DNA of 64,000 bases from assembly GCF_003234815.2 (NCBI RefSeq), contig NZ_CP126279.1:124001-188000 (forward strand), in the 5' to 3' direction. A program made the position numbers and the translations under genes. A model generated the notes under the pieces. It ran no database searches. It saw only the letters and a list, made by a program, of their open reading frames with translations, and was not told the origin of the DNA. This stretch comes from Curtobacterium sp. MCBD17_035 (lineage in GTDB: Bacteria; Actinomycetota; Actinomycetes; Actinomycetales; Microbacteriaceae). Of the stretch, positions 16,464-23,882 are shown piece by piece; position 1 is the stretch's first letter, and the number at the start of each line of letters is the position of its first letter.

Positions 16464-16628
16464 ATGAACAGTGAAGTCCTCGAAGTCCAGGCGTTCGCAA
16501 ACACGGCGCTGTCGTCCGCAGAAGCAGGCGCACGCGCCGATGCCTCCATCCCGGCCATGACAACCCCGACGATCGTCGCCGCGGCCGAGTTCGTGGTCGC
16601 CGGCAGCACCATCTGCCTCATCTGCTAG
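16464..16628 (+). CDS. Linaridin precursor peptide, cypemycin type
   Basis: A 54-residue RiPP precursor. The leader contains QAFANTALSSA, the counterpart of the cypemycin leader motif QDFANTVLSAA, and ends IPAM like the CETPAM of CypA. Cleavage after Met32 would leave a 22-residue core, the length of cypemycin. The core ends AGSTICLIC, against QGSTICLVC in cypemycin, with Phe11, Val12, Gly15-Thr17 and both cysteines (core 19 and 22) aligned. Thr residues would become dehydrobutyrine and the two cysteines an AviCys ring. Preceded by GAGAAAGGGA and followed by an attenuator hairpin. Confidence 0.93.
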   Translation: MNSEVLEVQAFANTALSSAEAGARADASIPAMTTPTIVAAAEFVVAGSTICLIC

Positions 16629-16636
16629 GACTCGCG

Positions 16637-16664
16637 GCTCCCCGCTCGGCGACGAGCGGGGAGC
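16637..16664 (+). terminator. Attenuator hairpin after the linaridin precursor gene
   Basis: A perfect 12-bp stem, GCTCCCCGCTCG with CGAGCGGGGAGC, around GCGA, nine bases after the precursor stop and followed by TTCCC. Placed between precursor and enzymes, it probably lets only part of the transcripts continue, giving excess precursor, and may protect its mRNA. Confidence 0.8.
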
Positions 16665-16700
16665 TTCCCTCCTCGTCCGCACCCTCCGGAGGCCAACGTC

Positions 16701-18473
16701 TTGCTGCTGCACCGCATCCGTCCACCCCGCCGATCCGTCAACGACCCACGGCAACGTGCGATCAACGCCACCATGGCGCCGATCGCCGTCGGCCAGATCC
16801 TCAGCTCGGTCGAGGCGCTCACGATCGGACCCCTCTACCGGCGCGACGGGCTCCTCCGGGGCGTTTCCGCGCGCGGCACCGTCCCCGGGACGCTGCGGCA
16901 CCGCCTGGCGTCCGCCCTCGACGCCCCTGCCACCCCGAAGGTGCTGGCCGCCGTCAACTTGGCGGCGTCCGTTGCGCTCCTGCTCGGCCGGAACCGTCGC
17001 CCCGTGCAGATCGCCGCTTCGGCGGTAATCGGTGCATGCAACCGCTTGAACGAGGTACGCACTCCGTACGGCCGGGACGGCGCTGACCAGATGACCGCCG
17101 TCATCACGCAGTACCGGGCTGTCTCCGCACTCATCCCGGGTGCCGAGCGCTCGGACGACCTGTTCCTCCGTGCCGTGAACCTGCAGGCCGGGCTGAGCTA
17201 CTTCGTCTCCGGGTTCGCGAAGTTGTTTGGGTCGAGCTGGGTGCAGGGCGATGCGCTCGGCGAGGTCGTCCAGACCCAGGCGTACGGCAGCGGTCCCGCG
17301 GCGAAGTTCCTCAAGTCGCGACCGCGGCTGACCCGGGCGCTGACCTGGGCGACGCCGGTTTGGGAGATCGCGTTTCCGATCGTGTACGTCGTCCCCGAGC
17401 GGTGGGGCAACGTCCTGCTCGTCGGCGTCAAGGGCTTCCACGTCGCCGTCGCCGCGGTCATGGAGCTTCCGCGCTTCATCTGGGGCTTCACGGGTTCGCA
17501 TGGCGCGGTCCAGTACGTGGTCGGTCGGCATGCGCTGCCCTCCGTCAGGCTCGAGCGTCTCGTCCTGACGGCGGCCGTCGCGATCACCGCGACGACTGCC
17601 ACGTACGCGGCCGGACAACGGGCGATCGACGTCGAGCGGCGGCGCGGCTTGAAGGGGACGGCGCTGCTCCCGGTCGGTGACGGCGAGGTCGAATACCTGC
17701 ACAGTCCGCCGACGGCGGCCGGCACCGACCCCGCGACGGCACCCGTGGTGATCCTCGAAGCCGGCCTTGGCAACCCGCTGGACGCCTGGGCTTGGGTGTC
17801 CGCGATGGCCCGCTCCGACTTTCACCTCGTCGCCTATCACCGTCGCGGGTACGGTCAGACGACCTCGTCGGCGGACCCGCACACCGCCGTCGACGCGCTC
17901 GTTCGGCAAACCGGGTCGTCCGGTCCGCTCGTCGTGGTGTCCCACTCGATTGGTGTGCTGGCGCTCGCCGGCTACGCCGACCGTGACGTGGCCGGCCGGA
18001 GGATCACATCAGCGGTCGTGGTCGACGGGACTGACCCCGACCTCCTCGCGACCGACCGACGAGACCGCAAGCGGGTCGGGTCGTTCCTGCAGTCGCAGCT
18101 GCGCAGCATGTTCGCCGCGCTCACCGGCATCTACAACTTCGCCCCGCACGCCGTGGACCGCCAGTCCCGGTACGAACCGGACCAACAGATGGGCACAGTG
18201 CAGTTCGTATTCAGTCCGCGCAACATCTACCGCGCGACCCGCGAGTACTTCGAGTTCGACACGGATCGGGCGCTCGAGGTCCTTCGGGGCATCCCGAATC
18301 GGTATCTCGTCGCCTCCCAGGAGAACGCCGCACAGCAGGCCGAACTCGCCCGGAAGCTCGGCGCGGCACACCGACTCGTCGCGGACGCATCGCACCGGTC
18401 CGTCATCGGGTTCCGTCAGAACGCCGCACAGGTGGCAAAGGTCGTCGAGGAGGCCGTTGATGCGGCTGCGTAG
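16701..18473 (+). CDS. CypH-like linaridin protein: membrane domain fused to alpha/beta hydrolase
   Basis: A 590-residue protein. Residues 1-310 hold several hydrophobic helices with an HTTM/DoxX-like pattern (LQAGLSYFVSGFAKLF, WATPVWEIAFPIVYV). Residues 325-590 form an alpha/beta hydrolase: VVILEAGLG, then the nucleophile elbow SHSIG with Ser416 and a late His in DASHRSVIGF. This arrangement fits CypH/LinH, one of two conserved linaridin proteins required for maturation, thought to act in dehydration with CypL. TTG start at 16701 with GGAGG upstream; the end overlaps the CypL-like gene by 14 bases. Confidence 0.85.
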   Translation: MLLHRIRPPRRSVNDPRQRAINATMAPIAVGQILSSVEALTIGPLYRRDGLLRGVSARGTVPGTLRHRLASALDAPATPKVLAAVNLAASVALLLGRNRRPVQIAASAVIGACNRLNEVRTPYGRDGADQMTAVITQYRAVSALIPGAERSDDLFLRAVNLQAGLSYFVSGFAKLFGSSWVQGDALGEVVQTQAYGSGPAAKFLKSRPRLTRALTWATPVWEIAFPIVYVVPERWGNVLLVGVKGFHVAVAAVMELPRFIWGFTGSHGAVQYVVGRHALPSVRLERLVLTAAVAITATTATYAAGQRAIDVERRRGLKGTALLPVGDGEVEYLHSPPTAAGTDPATAPVVILEAGLGNPLDAWAWVSAMARSDFHLVAYHRRGYGQTTSSADPHTAVDALVRQTGSSGPLVVVSHSIGVLALAGYADRDVAGRRITSAVVVDGTDPDLLATDRRDRKRVGSFLQSQLRSMFAALTGIYNFAPHAVDRQSRYEPDQQMGTVQFVFSPRNIYRATREYFEFDTDRALEVLRGIPNRYLVASQENAAQQAELARKLGAAHRLVADASHRSVIGFRQNAAQVAKVVEEAVDAAA

Positions 18474-19035
18474 AGTTCGCCGAGCGATCGGTGCGGTGGC
18501 CGCCGGCGCGCTCACCGCGCACCTCATCGCGACGACTTTGTTCAACACTCCGGACTCGTTCAACCTCGACCTCCGGCGGTACGTCGGTGGATGGACGCTG
18601 CCCGGCTGGCGGTTCTTCGCACCGAACCCCGGCGTGCAGAACGTCCACCTCCTCGTCCGGACTGGCGACGGTGACACGACGGGGACACCTTCCCAGTGGC
18701 AGGACATCACGCCGACAATCGGTCACCACATCACGAACGTCGTCTTCCACCCGCGGAGCCGCGGGCCGAAGGCGCTCTTCGACGCCATGCAACAGCTGTC
18801 GGTGATGAAGGCCAACTACTCGCGGTTCGATTGGATCACGTCGAGCACGCCGTACGAGCTCGTCACCGATGCCGCGCGCGGTCTCCTCCCCTCACGCACG
18901 GACGAGCGCTTCCAGTTCCTGCTCGTCAATTTCTTCCCTTCCGCAGTCGACGACCAGCGGGTACAGCCGATCCTGGTCTCCGAGTGGGAACACATCAGGC
19001 CAGAGGGGCGCGTCACGACTGGGGAGCGCAATTGA
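18460..19035 (+). CDS. CypL-like linaridin maturation protein
   Basis: A 191-residue protein with one N-terminal membrane helix (AIGAVAAGALTAHLIATTLF) and an extracytoplasmic-looking domain containing GWTLPGWRFFAPNPGVQN. The W-x-F-F-A-P-N-P pattern and position after a CypH-like gene fit CypL/LinL, needed with CypH for dehydration of Thr/Ser in linaridins. It starts with ATG inside the end of the CypH-like gene and its TGA overlaps the TTG start of the decarboxylase gene. Assignment is by context plus motif; exact chemistry of the family is not settled to my knowledge. Confidence 0.78.
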   Translation: MRLRRVRRAIGAVAAGALTAHLIATTLFNTPDSFNLDLRRYVGGWTLPGWRFFAPNPGVQNVHLLVRTGDGDTTGTPSQWQDITPTIGHHITNVVFHPRSRGPKALFDAMQQLSVMKANYSRFDWITSSTPYELVTDAARGLLPSRTDERFQFLLVNFFPSAVDDQRVQPILVSEWEHIRPEGRVTTGERN

Positions 19036-19610
19036 CCACGCAGTCGTCGCTAACGCCCTTCGCAGGCCACGAGCTGCACCTGCACGTGTCGGGCTCGATC
19101 TCAGCCTCGCTCGTGCCCTGGTGGGTCAACTGGCTGCGCTTCACCACCCCGGACGTCGTGGTGAACCTGTCGGTCTCGACCCGCGCGACGGCGTTCGTGT
19201 CGGTCAATGCGCTCCGAGCCCTCGCCAACGGCCAGGTCTGGCTCGACGACTGGGACGAGCCGTCCGTCCCGCACTCCTGGCGGGACGGACAGAGCGGTAC
19301 CTCGGAGTGCTTCGTGGTGTTCCCCGCGACGCTCGACACCGTGATGCGCTTAGCTCAAGGACGCGCTGATTCGCCAGCCCACATGATGCTGCAGATTACT
19401 GATTTACCCATCATCTTCGCCGACGTCTTCCCCGCTGAGAACGAGGTCATCGAACACTGGCTTGAGGTCCTGCGCAAGCGTCCGAATGTGTCGTTCGCCC
19501 CGCGCATCGAGACTCCTCGAGTGACTGACCGGTCGACCACCTCGAGCGGTTTCAACCTCCCCGGTGCGCTGGCGCTCGCGAACCAAGCGATCGCAGATCG
19601 GCGAGGGTGA
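19032..19610 (+). CDS. CypD-like flavoprotein cysteine decarboxylase
   Basis: A 192-residue member of the HFCD flavoprotein family (EpiD, CypD). HVSGSISAS (residues 18-25) is the N-terminal FMN-binding Gly-Ser loop, His81 in VPHSW matches the active-site His region, FPATLDTVMRLAQG (97-110) is the PASANT-type motif, and IIFADVFPAENEVIEHWLEV is the Met/Asn-rich loop segment. It would oxidatively decarboxylate the C-terminal Cys of the precursor to the enethiol that closes the AviCys ring. TTG start overlapping the upstream stop. Last gene of the cluster; nothing resembling the methyltransferase CypM follows. Confidence 0.87.
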   Translation: MTTQSSLTPFAGHELHLHVSGSISASLVPWWVNWLRFTTPDVVVNLSVSTRATAFVSVNALRALANGQVWLDDWDEPSVPHSWRDGQSGTSECFVVFPATLDTVMRLAQGRADSPAHMMLQITDLPIIFADVFPAENEVIEHWLEVLRKRPNVSFAPRIETPRVTDRSTTSSGFNLPGALALANQAIADRRG

Positions 19611-20177
19611 CGGCGTCACACTCCTGAACACGACCACTGCGGACGGCAGGCGCGGTCTCGAAGCGCCTCGCGTCGATCCGGGCCGGCGCCGAGCAGCTGT
19701 TCGACGTCTAGTCCGAAGCCCCTCCTGATCAGGGTTTACCCGAAAAAGTGGGAAAATCGAAGCCGGCCCAGGGGAAACCCAGCCAGCGAGGCCGAGCCGG
19801 GGTGCCTGCATCCGCCCAACGCGCGGGTCCCCGAGACCGGCAAACGACCCGCCAGCGTGATCGATCTGCAGACCGGTCTCCAGAAGAGCGCTCGGCCTCG
19901 GACGAGGGCTCTCGTCTGTCAGGTGCCCACGGTCTCGATGATCCTCATCCTGCTGGCAAGGTTCGATCTCCTGGTTGCTCCTCATCGGACCGGCGCGTGG
20001 CTCCCACTGGTCGTGGTCATGCCCTGCATCCTTCGGCGTTCGCCATCGAGCGACCGGCGCGACCGGAAGGCGCGGACCTGAGTTCCGGTGTCCCAGTCGA
20101 CGGTCCACCCCGGTTCGCGGCGACTCGGGTCCCCCACAGTCGCCGCCGCCTGCTGGTGTTCCCGTTGAGGTTGTCGT
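19611..20177. other. Intergenic region right of the linaridin cluster
   Basis: 567 bases with no supported gene. Holds repeat copy B (19741-19857). Open frames here lack ribosome sites and motifs. Confidence 0.5.
19741..19857. repeat. Diverged 115-bp repeat, copy B
   Basis: Same-orientation relative of 11751-11866, sharing short exact blocks such as CCAGGGGA and GCATCCGC in the same order. Together the copies bracket the ATPase remnant and the linaridin cluster. Confidence 0.5.
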
Positions 20178-20405
20178 TCACCTGAAGAAGTCGGCGTACC
20201 TCGGCCCCGTGACACCGAAGGGCGGCACGTACTCGCCGCGGTCTTCGATCGCGTCTGCGGCTTGCGGACTGACGGTGATCGAGCTGTCCTCGCGGACGCG
20301 AGCTTCGATCATCGCCGCGAGCTCGCTCGGAGGCGTCAGCCCTCGGCGTCGCCACTCCCGCGGTGACCGCCGCAAGGCATCGAGTTCCGAGTTCCCCAAC
20401 TTCAT
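20178..20405 (-). CDS. Small hypothetical protein
   Basis: A 75-residue soluble protein (starts MKLGNSELDALRRSPREW, ends GPRYADFFR) with no motif I recognise. The ATG at 20405 is preceded by AGAGGGA and overlaps the stop of the PRC-barrel gene as ATGA, which suggests translational coupling. Codon use fits the host. Confidence 0.55.
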   Translation of the reverse strand: MKLGNSELDALRRSPREWRRRGLTPPSELAAMIEARVREDSSITVSPQAADAIEDRGEYVPPFGVTGPRYADFFR

Positions 20406-20815
20406 CTGACATTCCCTCTTTGCGTGTGGTGATCGCGCCAGACGGAGCGGCAGCACACGATGCGCATGGACCGCAGTGCCATGCCGAACAGCGTCCGTGT
20501 CTGGCCCCGGGGAGCTGCAGCCCGCGAGCGTTGCGGGCTCCGCGGAGCGTTGCCTCGCTCTGCCGTTGCGGTGCTCGGCGCGTCCTTCACAGACGGCTTC
20601 TCGTACCCCGCCCGGAGGACGCCGCCCTCGAAGTCCGCGTCGTCCAGGCGCGAGAAGGATTCGGAGGAGCCGAACGCGCCCGTGCGAGTGGTGACCATCG
20701 CGGCGCGCCGCGTCTCGTTGACGACGGAGACCTGGCCGACCGTTTCGAGGTTCACGTCATCGGCCCCGCGAACGCTGGCGCCGATGAGCTCGTCGATGCC
20801 GCTGTTGTCGATCAC
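20402..20815 (-). CDS. PRC-barrel domain protein
   Basis: A 137-residue protein whose first 75 residues follow the PRC-barrel pattern: LIGASVRGADDVNLETVGQV, then AAMVTTRTGAFGSSESFSRL, then AGYEKPSVKDAP. PRC-barrel proteins in actinobacteria are often stress-linked and of unclear function. GTG at 20815 with AAGGAG six bases upstream decides the start. The last 60 residues (Arg/Ser-rich) do not look like the family and may be a frameshifted or readthrough tail. Its promoter region carries two palindromes shared with the divergent TetR gene. Confidence 0.6.
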   Translation of the reverse strand: MIDNSGIDELIGASVRGADDVNLETVGQVSVVNETRRAAMVTTRTGAFGSSESFSRLDDADFEGGVLRAGYEKPSVKDAPSTATAERGNAPRSPQRSRAAAPRGQTRTLFGMALRSMRIVCCRSVWRDHHTQRGNVR

Positions 20816-20897
20816 GTGCTTCTCCTTGTCAACGGCGCCGTCGTCCGAGCGCAGGTGCGGAGTCTCGAGGTGCGCACAACCTGGCGCGCTTGTCCGG

Positions 20898-20934
20898 CTT
20901 ACGGCGTAAGTCACGTCGGAACTTACGCCGTAAG
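20898..20934. promoter_or_regulatory. Twin TetR-type operators
   Basis: CTTACGGCGTAAG (20898-20910) and CTTACGCCGTAAG (20922-20934), each a near-perfect palindrome, centres 24 bases apart. They lie between the divergent PRC-barrel gene and the TetR gene and are probably bound by that TetR protein. Confidence 0.8.
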
Positions 20935-21016
20935 CGCGGGTACCGTCACCAGGACCGGTCGCTGCCTCCCGGTGACCGGGAGGCGCGGGATCGCGAACCA
21001 GCAGGGAGGCGTGTCC

Positions 21017-21733
21017 GTGGCGGAGCATCCGAGGACGAACCGGTCAGGATCGGGAGCGCTGAGGCTCAGTCGCGGCCTCGTGGTCGAGACCGCGCTCGGG
21101 CAGATCGACCGGTCGGGCACGCAGGGCCTGTCGATGCGATCCCTCGCGCAGGAACTCGGTGTCGAGGCGATGTCCCTCTACCGGTACGTCCACGGGAAAG
21201 AGGACCTCCTCGAGGGGGTCGTCGCGTCATTGATGGGCGAACTGACCTCGCAGCTCGAGGAAGCGCAGGGGGAGCACTGGCAGGTCTTCCTGCAGACGGT
21301 CGCGCACGAGGTGCGACGGATCGCCGACAGCCACCCGAAGGCGTTCCCGCTCGTGGCCACGCGCCACCCGGCAGCACCGTGGCTGCGTCCACCGCTTCGG
21401 AGCATCGAGGTCGTCAACACGTTCCTGACCGCGCTGACCAGGAACGGCTTCACCGATGCACAGGCCGTGAACGCCTACCGCGCCTTCAGCAGTTTCCTGC
21501 TCGGGCAGCTGCTGCTGCAGTCCGTCGTCCGCGGAGCCGAAGCAGGGCCCGCTGAGGAACCCCTCGACGAAGGAGGCGCCACGGTCCCTGAGGGAGATGG
21601 ATCGATGTCGTTGGACGCCGCGCCGGAAGTCCGTCGACTCCGGGCGTTGCTCAGCGAGGACCGGAGCGACGAGGAGTTCGAGGTCTCCCTCGAAAGTCTC
21701 CTCGATCGTCTCGACCGCGAGCTGTCGCAATGA
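21017..21733 (+). CDS. TetR/AcrR-family regulator with TetR_C-type C-terminus
   Basis: A 238-residue repressor. The HTH is GLSMRSLAQELGVEAMSLYRYV (about residues 37-58), written here as the usual Leu-Tyr-Arg-Tyr-Val end of a TetR motif. The C-terminal domain (RNGFTDAQAVNAYRAFSSFL) resembles the TetR_C ligand domain. I take GTG 21017 as start, seven bases after GGGAGG; GTG 21011 would be too close. Likely binds the twin palindromes 85-120 bases upstream and controls the divergent genes. Confidence 0.85.
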   Translation: MAEHPRTNRSGSGALRLSRGLVVETALGQIDRSGTQGLSMRSLAQELGVEAMSLYRYVHGKEDLLEGVVASLMGELTSQLEEAQGEHWQVFLQTVAHEVRRIADSHPKAFPLVATRHPAAPWLRPPLRSIEVVNTFLTALTRNGFTDAQAVNAYRAFSSFLLGQLLLQSVVRGAEAGPAEEPLDEGGATVPEGDGSMSLDAAPEVRRLRALLSEDRSDEEFEVSLESLLDRLDRELSQ

Positions 21734-21819
21734 GCAAGTCCGGGTAGCGCATCGGTCGGCGCACGACACCCATCCCCGCCTGGCCTCCACAGGGAACGGG
21801 TAACCGGGCAGTAGGGCAC

Positions 21820-21849
21820 GTCAGAGTCAACTGAACCTGCAGCAGTCCC
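21820..21849 (+). repeat. Short near-identical repeat, copy 2
   Basis: Matches 9064-9094 over 30 bases with one gap and one mismatch. It lies in the gap between the TetR gene and the MFS gene. Confidence 0.6.
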
Positions 21850-21916
21850 TCATCACCGAGCCTGATGGCGTGTGCGGCACGGGCACGCAGGAGCCGGCCT
21901 CGGCGTTCGGCGCGGG

Positions 21917-22990
21917 TCAGCCGGTCGCCGCAGCCGTCCGCTTGCCGGCGCGGAGGTGCACGAGCGCAGCGACGACCACGAGCGCCACCACCAGCGCACC
22001 GTACGCGACGGCGGTCCGCTGCAGGCCCCAGACGCCAGCGGCGAGCCCAGCGCCGAGCGCCGGCATGCTGAACGCGGCGTAGCTGACGATGTACATCGTC
22101 GCGAAGACCTGACCGCGTTGGTGCCCCGGGGCCTCCCGACCGAGCACGGCGGCCCCCGCGACCGAGCGGAGCCGTTCGGGGACGGTCGAGGCGAGTGCGG
22201 TCCCCGCGGTCCCGGCCACGAAGAAGACGGCGAGGACGACCCCGACCACGAAGTGGTCCTGCACGCCGAGCACGCCGCCGATGACGGACGACCCGAGCGA
22301 CAGGTACAGGCCCGCGAGAGCCCACGCGGCACAGATGAGCGGGAGCAGCGCGAGGAACGTGGGGCGGACCTCCCGGGGGAGGCCCGCGGTCGGCAGCAGC
22401 GACCGGAGGAGCGATTCGCGCGGTACCGGACGGTCCTCGCTTCGTTCGCCGACCCTCCAGACCAGCGCCGCGAGCGCGAGGTCGACCGCGGCGAGCACCC
22501 AGAACACGAGCTGGCGTGGCAGGGGCGCGTACTCGACCAGGCCGCCGGCGAGCACGGCGCCGACGGCGATGCCCAGCGAGGGCACCGCGCTGCTCACGAT
22601 CGAGCCGGACCGGGAGGTCGGGGCTGCGTCCACGATCATGGCCGTCAGTGTGCCGGTGGCCGCGCCGACCGCGAGACCCTGGAGGACCCGGGCTGCGATG
22701 AGCGCAGCGGTCCCGTCGGCGCCGGCGAACACGAGCATCCCGACGGCGAGGACGAGCAGGGACGCCGAGGCCACCGGACGGCGGCCGACCCGGTCCGAGA
22801 GGGCGCCCACCGTGAGCAGGGCGACGAGCAGTGCCGCGACGTAGACCGCGAAGACGACCGTGAGGGTGAAGGTTGAGAAGTGCCACAACCGCTGGTACGT
22901 CGGGTACAGGGGTGCGGGGGCGGAGGCGGCGGTGAGGATCGCCGTGCCGGACGCAGCGGCGATGGCGAACGCGACGGGTCGGGACGGCAT
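21917..22990 (-). CDS. MFS transporter, short version
   Basis: A 357-residue multidrug-type MFS protein. The loop 2-3 motif is GALSDRVGRRP; TM segments are clear through about residue 270. Relatives have about 400 residues. Here VPERLRSVAGAAVLG runs straight into REAPGHQRGQVFATMYIVSY, where two hydrophobic helices would be expected, so TM9-TM10 seem deleted in frame. Start at 22990 (MPSRPVAFAI) preceded by GGAGG; divergent TetR gene at 23082. Function may be impaired. Confidence 0.75.
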   Translation of the reverse strand: MPSRPVAFAIAAASGTAILTAASAPAPLYPTYQRLWHFSTFTLTVVFAVYVAALLVALLTVGALSDRVGRRPVASASLLVLAVGMLVFAGADGTAALIAARVLQGLAVGAATGTLTAMIVDAAPTSRSGSIVSSAVPSLGIAVGAVLAGGLVEYAPLPRQLVFWVLAAVDLALAALVWRVGERSEDRPVPRESLLRSLLPTAGLPREVRPTFLALLPLICAAWALAGLYLSLGSSVIGGVLGVQDHFVVGVVLAVFFVAGTAGTALASTVPERLRSVAGAAVLGREAPGHQRGQVFATMYIVSYAAFSMPALGAGLAAGVWGLQRTAVAYGALVVALVVVAALVHLRAGKRTAAATG

Positions 22991-23017
22991 GCGGACGGAC
23001 CTCCTTAACGCAGTGAT

Positions 23018-23074
23018 CGTTGCGATAAGAACGGTAGGCCAGGGTCGACACAAAAGCAATGGACGTTGCGACAA
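23018..23074. promoter_or_regulatory. Direct repeats between the MFS and TetR genes
   Basis: CGTTGCGATAA (23018-23028) and CGTTGCGACAA (23064-23074) lie in the divergent promoter region, 46 bases apart. Candidate binding sites for the TetR protein. Confidence 0.5.
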
Positions 23075-23081
23075 TGGAGGC

Positions 23082-23645
23082 ATGCCCTCCTCGGAACCGG
23101 TCAGCCGTCCCGGCGGCCGGAGCGCGCGCGTCCTCGAGGCCGTCTACGCGGCCGTCGGCCAGCTGGTCGGCGAGGGCGCAGAGCGCATCAGCTTCCCGCT
23201 CGTCGCCGAGCGGGCCGGCGTGAACCCGACGACGCTGTACCGACGGTGGCCGGACGTCGGCGCACTCCTGCAGGACGCCACGGTGGCGGCACTCACGCGT
23301 GAGGGGGACCCGGTCCCCGACACCGGGTCGCTCGACGGCGACCTCATCGGCTGGGCCACCGCCGTGGTCCGGGACATCGGCCGGATCGAGCGCGCACGGT
23401 TCCTGCGCGCGATGGTGTCGGCGCGGACGGATCTCGTCGTGCACTGCGCCGTCACCGAGCGGCGGCGTGAGCAGGCCGCCGCCGTGATCGGCCGGGCCGC
23501 TGCCCGTGGCGAGGCGCCGCCGACCGTCGACCAGGTCCTCGACCACGTGATCGCACCGCTGTACTACCGGACGGTGTTCGCCCTGCCGGTGAGCGAGGAG
23601 GACGCGGTGCGGTTGGTGGGGGACGTGCTCGCGATGGCGCGGTGA
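23082..23645 (+). CDS. TetR/AcrR-family regulator
   Basis: A 187-residue repressor with an HTH at about residues 35-56 (FPLVAERAGVNPTTLYRRW) and a TetR_C_16-like C-terminal half (LDHVIAPLYYRTVFALPVSE). ATG at 23082 with GGAGG immediately before. It is divergent from the MFS gene and presumably represses it until a drug is bound. Confidence 0.85.
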   Translation: MPSSEPVSRPGGRSARVLEAVYAAVGQLVGEGAERISFPLVAERAGVNPTTLYRRWPDVGALLQDATVAALTREGDPVPDTGSLDGDLIGWATAVVRDIGRIERARFLRAMVSARTDLVVHCAVTERRREQAAAVIGRAAARGEAPPTVDQVLDHVIAPLYYRTVFALPVSEEDAVRLVGDVLAMAR

Positions 23646-23882
23646 GCCGGAGCGGGGCTCCGTGGGCCGCCATGACTTCGGCTGGATGAGGGTCCTGACA
23701 GTAACGGGTCCCTCGACCCCCGGAAACACGGCACACCCCTCGGACAGGGGTGCCCAGCGCCGTCACGCCGCTCGCTAGCATCGCGCCTGAGTGAGAGTCG
23801 CTCGTACTTCTCACCGATCGCACTCTGGGGGAAGCATGGCCGGCATCGTGGCGCGGGCGTATCGGCTATCGGCGTCAGCCGC

